Part shown: positions 29,641 through 40,194 of the stretch, in pieces
Numbering within the stretch: position 1 is the stretch's first letter
Layout of the letters: the number at the start of each line of letters is the position of its first letter
DNA from: Plantago elongata
Taxonomy: Eukaryota > Streptophyta > Magnoliopsida > Lamiales > Plantaginaceae
NCBI GenBank assembly: GCA_036897095.1
Contig: JAYMSP010000044.1
Location: forward strand, 41,359 to 105,358
Direction: 5' to 3'
DNA length: 64,000 nucleotides
Notes under the pieces: generated by a model
Told to the model about the DNA's origin: nothing
What the model saw: only the letters and a program-made list of their open reading frames with translations
Database searches by the model: none
Made by a program: the position numbers and the translations under genes

Positions 29641-30440
29641 GAGAAACTAATAAAGTTAGTTGGGACCTTCTATCGTCAGTCAGGATGTCGCATTGACTAA
29701 CGTTAGTCACCTATTTTAGTCCATTGGATTAAAACTTCAACGGTTAATTAGGATCAAATAATTTCCTAGCTTTTACACTAATTATTGCCATGTAGTATCG
29801 CTCATGTCACATGAAGTGTTGCGCTACGTGTTGCTCTAACCACCTATATCGCTTAAATATAATTAAATATATTTTATTAGATATCATTAAAAAAAACATA
29901 ATATTTAATACCACAATTAACAAAATTAAAATCTTTAAACAAAAAATTAAAATCAATAATTAAAATTAAATTAAAATATTCTCAAAATTAGGAGATTAAA
30001 CAAAAAAATCAATAAAAAAATTAAATTAAAATAATCAAAAAAAATTAACTTAGGGTTCATGTGAATGTTATCCTCTTTCTCGTCAATTGTTAATCTTAAT
30101 TTTGAGTAATGTGGATATTTATGACTAATTTTAATTTTTAAGATTATAATTCTCTTGTAAATTATATAATATGTATTTAGTTATTATTTTTCTAATATTA
30201 ACGGAAAAGATAAATTTAAATAATAAGTAGCGATTGAGGACGTTAGAAAACGATAGTAGAGTGCGATATGAAGTAATAGTTGAGTGCGATAGAGAGCAAT
30301 GGACACATGTCAAATGTGAATATATTGATTGACTGTCAGGACAATACCTTAACTGACGGTAGAAAATTTAAAGTTAGTTTATTATGAAAAAGAACAATCA
30401 GATATATTTTCAGCTAATTTTAAATAGTGCTATGAGTATT
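29610..30440. repeat. Possible degenerate inverted-repeat DNA element
   Basis: Near the left end, AGCTGAAAA, then AAAGTTAGTT, then TTCTATCGTCAGTCAGG. Near the right end the reverse complement gives AGCTGAAAA, AAACTAACTTTAAA, then TTCTACCGTCAGTTAAGG in the same order. The arms are short and diverged and the interior is AT-rich and non-coding. This could be a non-autonomous DNA transposon; no target duplication was found. Confidence 0.35.
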
Positions 30441-31083
30441 TCAAGTAGCAAGCATGACCCATTTAGTGTGTATTTGTCAAAACACAGTTATGTATTTAAA
30501 ACTACCCGCATTATTATTTCACAACTCACACTTGGAGCTATAAACAGGTTGAAAAAAATTGCCTGAAATGAACAAATTTACTAAATTATTTAATTCAGAC
30601 GAATGGTATAGTAAAGTTCGTAAATTAAACTATCATGTACTCCTAAATAACAATATTTAAGGTGTATAATGTTCTAAAAGTTGGAGCAACCCATCATTTT
30701 ATAAAAGATGATGTTCACTATCAATATACCATTTTGGAAGATAATAGAATTTATAAAAGGCCAGAAGGCCCGGTAAAAGGCAAAGTTACTAGAGTTCTTC
30801 ACTAATTTCATGACAAAACCGTCATTCAATCCAATATAATGTCGAGAAGCATTTAAAAAAACATTTTTCAACATCTAAAATTCTCATAAAAAAGATCTCC
30901 GAGTAGTTCATTGATCATTCGACAAGTTTGTTGCATTTTGATAAAAGAACTCCTTGGAATTGAGGATTTAATTGGAGTATGAAATATACGATACTTCAAT
31001 TCAATTTTATTTTTTTTCAAAGTCAACAACCTAAGTCGAAACACTTTATATGTTCTAGTTCATCAAGTATCATTTGTGTATTG
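30441..31083. other. AT-rich intergenic DNA, nothing recognised
   Basis: No open reading frame with a recognisable domain. The last three bases (TTG, 31081-31083) are the left target-site duplication of the CACTA element. Confidence 0.5.
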
Positions 31084-32214
31084 CACTACAAAAATGTAGC
31101 TTCATTCTGATGGATTCTAACGATAGATAGGCTCCGTCGCGATTTAGCGACGAATCACTAAATTCTAGCAACGGATTATATTCGTCACTAGATTTGGTCA
31201 CGGATAACATATTCCGTCGTTATATTACGACGGAATCCTTATCCGTGGAAGATTTAACAACTAGTAAAAATTTTATCCGCCGTAATATAACGACGGAAAC
31301 ATTTCTCCGTCGTTAGATAGTTTGACCGGAAAAAAAAAGGAAAATTAGAAGAAGCGGGGGATAAATTATTTCGTCGCTAGCTAACAACGGATAAGACGGA
31401 TATAACGGGCTTAGCAACCCCTTCTTCCTCACTTCACCCCACTGTTTTTTCTCCTCTTCTTCGTTTTCCTCCGCGCGTCTTTTGGTATTCCGGCTATATT
31501 GGGCGGTTTCGGGCAAACTTGGTCACATTGAGATGCTCGTGTGACGGCGATTCACTTTGTCCGATCAATTTCAAGTTTCTTCTGTTATTTAATCCGGATT
31601 CGAGGTATTTGGCAAAACCCTTACTATTTTAAATTTGTGGATTTTATACATTTTGAAGTGTTTGAGTATGTAGTTAGTTTTAGATGTGCAATTGATGTAT
31701 TTGTGAAGTGTATAGTAGCTAAATTAGTTTAAATTGATATTCGTATATGTTGGTTTGATTATGGAGTATAATCGTATATGTGAAGTATGCTAAATTTGTT
31801 TAAATGGAATGATATTGTGAAGTACTTGATGTATATATATGTGAAGTATGTAAAAGCTAAATTAATTTAAATTTAATCGTATATGTGAAGTATGCATTTT
31901 GAATATTGTTCAGCAACTGGCTAACCAATCAGTTACACTCTAGCAACTGAGAAAGGGGAAGTCGAAGAATGGTGTTTGGGTGGATCAGAGAGCAGAGCAG
32001 ATTGCAGTACAAACCTTCCTTAATTTATAGTTTATGAGTTTCTTTTATTTACTTGATTAATTTTAAGAAATTGATAATAACTTGAACTTATATATGCACT
32101 TGATTAATATTGCAGGCTGAGGTGGAGAGGAGGATCGCATAGAGGATGGAGACCGATCAGGATTTGACTGTTGAAGACCATGACAAAATCTTCTTATAGA
32201 TCAACCCACCAGAC

Positions 32215-32457
32215 GAGAGAAATCGGGTTTATGGTGTGGGTAGTCGAGGAGTCGATCTTGCGGCCAACTGTTCCATTGGCCAGTCCTCTGCATCACGATC
32301 TACCGGTCATCATAACACACAACTCGAGGTCGATAACATTGTGACTCCTCTTCAGAACGAGATTGATACTATGAAAACTACAGATGAGCCTCACCAGACC
32401 CATGTCGATCGAGAGATCGCAGAGATGAGGTGGATGATGTCCCTCATGAGCCAATGA
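32215..32457 (+). pseudogene. Remnant of plant transposase (Ptta/En/Spm type) inside the CACTA element
   Basis: Codons before and through 32236 read RVYGVGSRGVDLAAN. An R-V-Y-G-x-G-S motif is typical of the C-terminal part of plant Ptta/En/Spm transposase proteins (Transposase_24). After it come an acidic region and a coiled-coil-like end, DREIAEMRWMMSLMSQ-stop. The frame is only about 80 codons and the upstream exons are gone, although DDKIFL- and INPPDERNR-like codons just upstream (about 32175-32220) suggest partial retention interrupted by a stop. It is not functional as a transposase. The family assignment is from motif memory only. Confidence 0.5.
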
Positions 32458-32776
32458 CGTAATCCTGATGATGCTCCTCCTCCTTCTTCTTAGTTATAGC
32501 TTTTAGTATCCGAATACTACTATTTCTATGAATTCAACTCAGTAATATTAGGATATTTACATGTGAACGAATGTTTTCACTATATTCCAGTTTCTCATTA
32601 ATTTATGAACTTTTCGTGCAATTCAACGGTCTTTCTTCATTATAATTGTATTTGGTGACAAGCAGGCTAAATACGATCGAATTAGGTATTTAAGAAATTA
32701 AAAATAAAAATAAAAATATGTGCAATTTAACGACGGATAACACATTATCGCTAAATTCACGAATTATGATGATTTG

Positions 32777-33006
32777 TCCTAATCCGTTCTAACGACGGAT
32801 AAACTTATCCATCGTTAAACTATAGGTACGGATAATTTTATCTGTGCCTGCATATAACGACGAATAAAATTTACCCGTCGTTAAATGGTGCTGACCATCT
32901 AACGACGGATAAATTTTATTCGTCGTTATATGCAGGCACATATAAAATTATCCGTACCTATAGTTTAACGATGGATAAGTTTATCCGTCGTTAGAACGGA
33001 TTAGGA
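32777..33006. repeat. Near-perfect palindrome in the CACTA right subterminal region
   Basis: The left arm 32777-32888 and right arm 32893-33006 are inverted copies about 112 bp long with few mismatches. They start with TCCTAATCCGTTCTAACG and meet at ATGGTGCTGACCAT. Each arm carries CGACGGATAA-type subterminal repeats in both orientations. The transcript or single strand would form a strong hairpin. Confidence 0.85.
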
Positions 33007-33162
33007 GATCCGTCGTTAAGTTTAGCGACGGATAAATTTATCCGTCGTTAGGACTTTAACAACGCTACAGACGTTTTGTACGTCTTTAAATCGTCACTAA
33101 ACGGTTTAGCGACGAATCGGGACTGCTACTCAGTTGCTAGAACCGTAGTTTCTATAGTGTTG

Positions 33163-34166
33163 GCCATGTATTCCCATAAAAAGGTTGGATGTTACTCCCC
33201 GCCCCATTAATATCCTCAATTCATCACAATTTTCACCTATTTGATGTTTCATTAGAAACTACATAATTCATAAACGTATGTTTCAAACTTAACTGTAATT
33301 TATTTTTTTATTTTTCATTTTCATATTTTCACTGTTTATTGATAATCTCTTATTATTACTATATACATTACTATAAACAATTCTATCAAAATAATGAATT
33401 AATGATACCGCTATGACACTCTCATAATCTTAGGTTTTCAGTTTTACTAAATCTTCGGAAAGTAAACACTTATTCTGGTCATTAACCAGAGGGATTATAT
33501 TGCAATTTTCCAACTTTTACCTTTTCAGTTTTCCTCCCTGTAGTTCTGGGTGAGTTAGTATTCCTCCCCTATCTTTTCCAGTTAGCAAACCAATGAAAAT
33601 CTATGTATGCTTGATACACAACTCAAGGTTAGGCTATCAATATCGTTGCCAGTCCACAAAATTACAGATGATAAACGCTTCCTAAGCAGATTTCCGTCCA
33701 AACGCTACCACCTATTCCAACACCGTTTGATTGCTCATCCACCGTATTGCCGCCACAACTGTCACCGATTCTGTTACTGGGTAATCTCTCTTGTTTCCTC
33801 GTTTCTCATTAGTTCTCAAATTATTAGATATTACTTATCAGATTGCTGATTGCGATAAAAATCCCCTTTTTTTAGATTTGTTTCTGTTCTGCTCGATAAC
33901 TGTTACTTCAATTTAGCTTCTAGTCATGTCACTTACAATGCCCCCAATAAAGGTGCTATCTTTCTTGGGCTTCTTACTAGTACTATATGAAACCAGTCGA
34001 GCTAACAAGCAAGATAGCACCTTTATAGGGGGCATTTCGTTTTTGCAGAAACAAGACTGGAAAAGCTTGTATTTTGTTTAGTTAGTTACATATATAGCTG
34101 GAGTACTATGTGTGGAGTGTGATTCTGGGTAATGTATGTAAAGATTTCATTGGTCAAATTGCATAG
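33163..34166 (+). other. Promoter and 5' leader region of the FAR1-type gene
   Basis: No coding sequence. A possible 5' UTR intron runs from a donor gtaatctc at about 33781 to the acceptor gcatag just before the start codon at 34167. The transcript start is unknown. Confidence 0.35.
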
Positions 34167-36721
34167 ATGGAAAATAATGGGCTTGATCTGGAGCGCCGAG
34201 AACCGACTCCCGGAGAAAGTGACGAGGAAGGAGCTGTGGTTGTTCGTTCTGGTGGAGAAGTAGTGGATGTGAATGAGGGGTTGGATGAAGCACATGTGGT
34301 TGAGCTAGAGAAAAAGTTGATGGAACAGGTTGTGTACAGTGAGGAGGAGGCGTACATGTCCTACTGTGATTACGCGCAAGCTATTGGTTTTAATGTTCGG
34401 AGAGGAAAGCAATATTATTTCCTGGGGACCAAGAGGGTTAGATCAAAAACTTACTGTTGTTCCAAGGAGGGGGTTAAGGATGATAAAGCTGAGCCTAATG
34501 GGCTTGGTTATAAGAAGCCTGAAACGAGGACAGGGTGCAAAGCAATGATATCTTTTAATTGTGATGATAGTGGCCAATGGAAAGTCTCAAGATTTGTAAA
34601 GGAGCACAACCATGAAATGGCCCCTCCCTATGCAAAGCCTGCATTGAAGTCTGGTCAGGCAATTCTCGCTGCAAATGTATATGGAAATTGTGGTGCTTTA
34701 GAATCAATGGTGAGTATGCTGCTCCTTGTTGTGCGTATTTTCATTGTTTAATTGAAGCTTCTGTCATAGACGTAAAACCTTTTTCTTAGGTTAATATACT
34801 ACTAACAAGTGCATACATAGTGAGATATTGGAAAGCACATTCACGAAAGCTTACAACTTCAGGAATTGAAGTTAGAGTGTGGAATTAAAATGGAGTGTTA
34901 CAGGTCGATCGTATACCTAAAGCCTTTGGTGACAATAAGCATGGTCTTAAAAGGGACATGCTGATTAGTATGGATAAACTATATTAATATTAGCTTCTAC
35001 TATCAGACTTCACACTCTGTAAAAAATTTCAGTATTATTTGATGTCATGGCTCTGTTCCAACATATTCCTGCATACGATCTAGGCCTAATACCAACTTCT
35101 GTTCAGTTATTGGGTTCTACGAGAAAAAAAGTGACTTTTAATCATTTGAATGTCCACGATGGACATTTAGCCTGTGTTGTTTGCTTTGGTACCTCTGTTG
35201 AAGTTTGATCTTGTTCCTGTATTAAAGCTCTGAGATATTTCGTGTTATAACACCGAAGACAATTTTGAAAATCGGTGATGTTCTTGTTTTTCAAATAGTA
35301 TTTATTTTGACTTCATTCTCTGTATTTGATGAGCTAAATCTTTGGAGTTCAGAATGTCTAACTTCTAACCAAGAGATATTCCTTCAATCCGTCTTCCTTC
35401 TTGATTGTTTGAGTTTGATCAAGTCTTCGTCCCTTCATGCTCTTAAATCTTAATGCATCTTTTATCGAAGTTCTCTAGAGTCTCGTCTTGGGCATAGTTT
35501 CTGAACATGTTCAAAGCTGTTCCGGTACCAAAACTATTAACCTTTATCATCCAAGTGTGGTTGCTCAACTTTGACACTTAATATATGGTGAATATAACTG
35601 ACATTATGTAGGAGAATGCTGTAAGATTAGGGGTAGTGAAATAGGTTGAAAGGGGAGATGATGAATCTGGAGTTTTTATTTATTTATTTGTGAGTCGATA
35701 TAGCATATAGGTTAAAAATATGCACACGAATTCAATGTCATGTTTTAGTAGGAAATGCTATTTTGCAACTACTACATTAAAATCGCTCTGCACCTCCAGC
35801 TTCCTCACCAGCTAGGAATTGCTTTTTAGTTGTCATTTATTAGCTCACTGTACTGGAGTACTGCATTGCATCCTAGAAATCCTTAATTTACTATTTGTCT
35901 TGGCCCTTCAGTTTACGGTTTGAAACCTCAATGTCTGATTAATTACTTTTGTGCCAATTACATTCTGGTGGAGTATATCAATTTTCTTGTATACGGGATT
36001 ATCTGTTATGTTTTACTTTTTATGGCTGCTTGTTCCGCAAACTGACTGCTCATAGCTTTCCTTACAGCAAGTTTGAAGCTGTTTGATGATTTAATTATAT
36101 TGGAGAATGACCTTTCTTTCCATAAGTTGTTATTACAGATTTCTTCTTCCATCAGAAGACCGTTGGATACATGTTAATGTATACTTAACATGCTGATATT
36201 TCTGACTTCCCCAGGTGTAATGCTTAAAAAATGATGATACTATGATTCATTTACATGTCAAATTCTTGCTACAGTTTGATTGATTGAGTCTTGCTTGATG
36301 CCCGGGCCTGACAAAACTGCAGATTCATATTCTGAAATATGACACGATTTCACAAAGTAGAACATGTTCCATGTTCTCTTCTTAGTGTAATCTACAGAGT
36401 TCGAGTCGTGGAACATTATGCATGAATTCCAGTTCCATCATCTCTGTTATATGGCCGAATTGACCTTTTCTTTCTGATATGCAGAGTGAGCATGATAAAA
36501 TTCGAGAACTATCCGTACAACTGGCAATTGCTAAAAACAGAGCTGAAACTTTCGAAAGGCAAGCTGCTACGTACAAGAGACAAATCCACATGATATTTGA
36601 GAGTATTGATGAGCACAACCAGTCCCTGACGGCTAAGATTCAGAAAGTTGTGGACAATGTCAAGGAGTTCGAATCAAAAGACCCAAAGAACCAAGAGATT
36701 GACTTGTGGCATAATGCATAG
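34167..36721 (+). CDS. Short FAR1-type DNA-binding protein (FRS-related factor-like)
   Basis: Two exons, 34167-34709 and 36485-36721, join in phase 0 across a 1.78-kb intron and encode 259 residues. The acidic N-terminus (residues about 1-60) is followed by a FAR1 DNA-binding domain at about 65-165. This has EEEAYMSYCDYAQAIGFNVR, the KTYCCSKEG cysteines, TRTGCKAMISF and WKVSRFVKEHNHE, forming the WRKY-GCM1-like C2H2 zinc site. Exon 2 is a predicted coiled coil (KIRELSVQLAIAKNRAETFE through QKVVDNVKEFE). Full FHY3/FAR1 proteins also have a MULE transposase core and a SWIM finger; both are absent here, as in the short Arabidopsis FRS-related factors (about 200-260 residues). It probably acts in the nucleus on light or growth genes. 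Confidence 0.88.
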
Positions 36722-39430
36722 GTAAAGATCAGCCCAAATTAGATTACCACATGGGTCTCTCTAGGTCTCGCGGCCAAGATAAGTTGTTACATAGCACCCA
36801 GTATTAGAGAGTCTAAGGTATCACAAGTTCCCTTGGTGAATTAAGTATAGTATTCAAACATGGTTGCAGATTAATTGTTTAGATGCAGCTTGGATCCGAA
36901 CCAAGTCTTGCCAGACTTTACTTACCAAGATTTGCTTATTCGAACATCATCGACAGCAGTACAGATTAAGCAAATGACAATAGTTAAATAAACTGTGCTA
37001 ACATTGTACGTGTAAAGTGAGATCCTCGAAACCGCAATAAGAGAATGCAGTTTCTATTACTGCTGCATTTGTGTTTGAACTTTGAAGTATCTATTGCCTT
37101 TATGAAGGTTTGAAATTTAAATGTGGTGTAGACGGTAGAGTTTTGGTTCATTCATTGAACCGAAAGTTAGTATGTGAGGCTCTTATTGTGACATTGTCAC
37201 ATGAGTACTGTGATTGCATTAAACCTGATTGTCCTCGGCAGGGTTATTGATTGATTACACAGTAGTACTGGAGCATTTATACACTCTTAATATTACTGTT
37301 ACAATTAACTTACTCATGTGGAGAAGACGTGTGAGAGACTGTTCCATGTCGGATGTTGGTGATTATGTTAAACAAAAGACAGCAGTTTGAGTTATGAATT
37401 CCACGGTTTATTTTATTATACAATGTGCTCGACTACTTGTAGTGACTTATGATGCTTGATAATTTTGAATGTGCTATAGGACTCATCAGAACTCATACGT
37501 TACGATTGAATTACTGGTATTTGCACACTTTTGCTGAGACAAATTCGGTGCAGTACTTGTAAATTTATTGTTGATGGATTTTAATGATGTAAGATGCTCC
37601 TACTCCTTCAGATATGGTCTCTGAAGTTAGGTGTAACAGACAAATGAGTACGGTATTGTAAATTATGTTTGGCATGGTCCCATTTCTCAATTTAGTTAAG
37701 AAAAATATGAAATGGAACTAGCCAATTTACTTGGTCGGGCTTTAATAAGTTGCTAAATAATGGTGGAATATGTGTGTAACACACTTTCATAGAGCATATG
37801 TTTACTTGAAGTCTTGAACTAATAATACATGTAATGTGATTGATTATTAATGAATATGTTGATGAATCCAGAACATATTATAGGCATAACCAATATGATA
37901 CTAATATAAATATATCTTTACATTTAACGAAAAAGATTTTAAGTTGTTCGAATTCTCTCTTCGTTGTAACTAACTGAGTTTTACTTCGTGTTTTAATCAT
38001 TTGAAATATTATTAATTAGTAATTAAATGGGAAAGTCTTGAATTAATAAAGCAAAGTGATGTATGCTTATTGAATTACCATAAATTAAGGGTGCTAACAA
38101 CTCACTAGGTATCATAATCTCCTCATGACTCAACCCATGGCCCAAAATTGAAGTAGAAATATGAACAGGTTGTTTGTTTATAAAGTAAATTCTATAAAGA
38201 AACAAACAAGTCATAGAATAATATGTGTGCTATCCTATCCTACTAATTTCCTATGCGATGCGATGTGATGTAGTACTGTTGAAGATTATTCGCAGTAGTC
38301 AGTTTGACCAAAACTAGCCTTATTTTTCTTAGTTTCTCCATTACTCCATAACTCCATTTTCCTTCTACCTTCCAAGTTATTAACACTATTCACCAGCCCC
38401 TACCAATAATTGTTCGAATTCAGTGTCTGTCGGTAAAATTTTATAATAATAATAATAACAATCCTGCAAGAAATTAACCTTAGTTAAAATACTCTTGTAT
38501 TTATATCATCAATGCTATTATTTAATTGAGTTGCACATCATATTATATCATATCATATCATATAATAGTTGGATGAAGAAATTATGATTCAATAAGGTTG
38601 GTTGGGAAAAGTATTTTGTACTCATAATTCACTAACATATGTATATATGGCTTTTATTGAATTGACTGAGTTTGATTCTCCATTTTATTAAAGAAGAGAC
38701 AATGAATGGATACTCGACGTCGAATTGAGTCAATGATGATGGGCCATCACATGAGCATCTACATCTCCCTCAATAATCTGTCTGCACAAATCGTTTTCTA
38801 ATCTACTGCAACCTACGTACACGCACAACCTTATGTTTTTAATTAAGTTGGTAATACTCACCCTTCCACTAACATTAAAGTCGGATAGATAAAAGTACTC
38901 AATATGGAGACGACTTTCATATATATATGTAAAAAAACAAAGTCATCAAACTTTCATTTTAAATCCTCCAAGGGACATATATTATTTCAACATCAATATT
39001 TTAATTATAATATTTTAGATGGTATATGCGAGGTTTATATTGCGAGTATATGATATTTATATTTCTAATTAAAAATTTAATACTTGTCGGACATCTTAGT
39101 GGCGGGATAAATATGAAGCAACAACGGTACTAGTTAGTTTTCCAAGAAGATTTAAGCCTATAGTCGTTAGGTGATGCACTGGATCCAAAATAAGACAATG
39201 TCTTTGGCAAATGATACATACATACATATACATACATACGCAATCAATTCAATAATCTATAGTTGCAATGAGTGATTAAATAAAGAAATAATGAGTGGCA
39301 ATAATAAATGGAAATGGAAACAAAATCCACCTTTCACTTTCGCAACCTGCAGAAAACAGTAGACAAGAAGAGATTCTCGTTTCTTTTCTTTTGTTTTGTG
39401 TTAATGCACAAAAGAGAAACAAGTAGGAAT
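36722..39430. other. Intergenic DNA between the FAR1-type and TRM genes
   Basis: Starts with the FAR1-type gene's 3' UTR. The rest is AT-rich with small microsatellites (ATATC repeats near 38540; ATAC repeats near 39225). No gene is recognised. Confidence 0.45.
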
Positions 39431-39449
39431 TGACATCAACCTATCAATT

Positions 39450-39556
39450 ATCTTTCTTCTTCTTCTTCTTCATCATCATCATCATCATCATCATTTTGGC
39501 TGGTGGATCTCATTCTCAGGTCCTTCTCTTCACACCACACCACACCACACCACACC
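39450..39556 (+). repeat. Microsatellite cluster in the TRM gene promoter/leader
   Basis: A CTT run and then an ATC run at about 39455-39494 are followed at about 39531-39556 by pentanucleotide CACAC repeats. They lie in or just upstream of the probable 5' leader, and length polymorphism is likely. Confidence 0.8.
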
Positions 39557-40086
39557 GCTAGTTATTACTCAAGTGACTGCATTTACTTGATACAGTTGGT
39601 TGAACAGACCAGTCTTTGTCACTTTCTTCTTTTCAACCTTTTCTTCTGTGATTCATTTCTCTCTTTCTGCTTACTCACTTTTTCTGTATTATCATTAGCA
39701 GCTCCTAATTTTGTCTCTCTCACAGATTTTTTGCCGATTCGTAATCTCTCTCACTTCATCTCCTTCAAAGCACCTTTCATCAGGTACTCCTACACAACAA
39801 TATCTACCTAGCTACCATATCTTTACTTATCGTACGAAATTTCAACGGTTACTTTTGGATCTATCTGTATGTTTCGCATTTTTGAATTCTCTAATCGCTT
39901 GCTCCAAATTCAATAATAATAGATAATAATGACTTGTGTTCGTTGATTTATTCTATGGATTAGTTATTTTGTTTAGGTTAGTGTCTATGGCCGGCTAGTG
40001 AAGTCATTCATGAATTTCCTTTCGTTTTCAGTGCATATACCTCAGGAATTGCTGTCTACATGCTCTGAATCGGGATTATAATATAC

Positions 40087-40194
40087 ATGTGGAGAATTCT
40101 GGAACCACATTTGGCAGGTTTTTGTTGATGCGTGTTCGGAATTCCTTGACTCGTTCAGTTATAATAAGAAAATATGCCTCAAGATACCCGTAGA
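40087..40194 (+). promoter_or_regulatory. Upstream ORFs in the TRM-like leader
   Basis: After a probable 5' UTR intron (donor near 39784, acceptor ttttcag at about 40031), an ATG at 40087 opens 13 codons ending at a TGA near 40126. A second ATG at 40128 opens a frame that overlaps the main start at 40174 and ends at a TAG near 40191. The overlapping frame would lower main-ORF translation if used. Confidence 0.4.

Larger units (their letters stand above)
31084..33159 (+). mobile_element. Non-autonomous CACTA (En/Spm) DNA transposon with TTG target duplication
   Basis: The left end reads CACTACAAAAATGTAG. The right end, reverse-complemented, reads CACTATAGAAACTACGG. Both start with the CACTA signature and are followed by matching TAG. 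The flanks carry a perfect 3-bp target duplication TTG (31081-31083 and 33160-33162), as expected for the superfamily. Subterminal DNA at both ends is packed with variants of CGACGGATAAATTTATCCGTCG, the kind of array that binds CACTA transposase. Full-length autonomous elements are usually 5-20 kb; this one is 2,076 bp and lacks the main transposase. A short transposase-associated reading frame remains at 32236-32457. The perfect duplication implies little decay of the ends. Confidence 0.9.

Noticed and set aside
40128-40194. An N-terminal extension of the TRM-like protein from the upstream ATG
   Set aside because: It is out of frame with the main ORF and stops shortly after 40174, so it cannot extend the protein.
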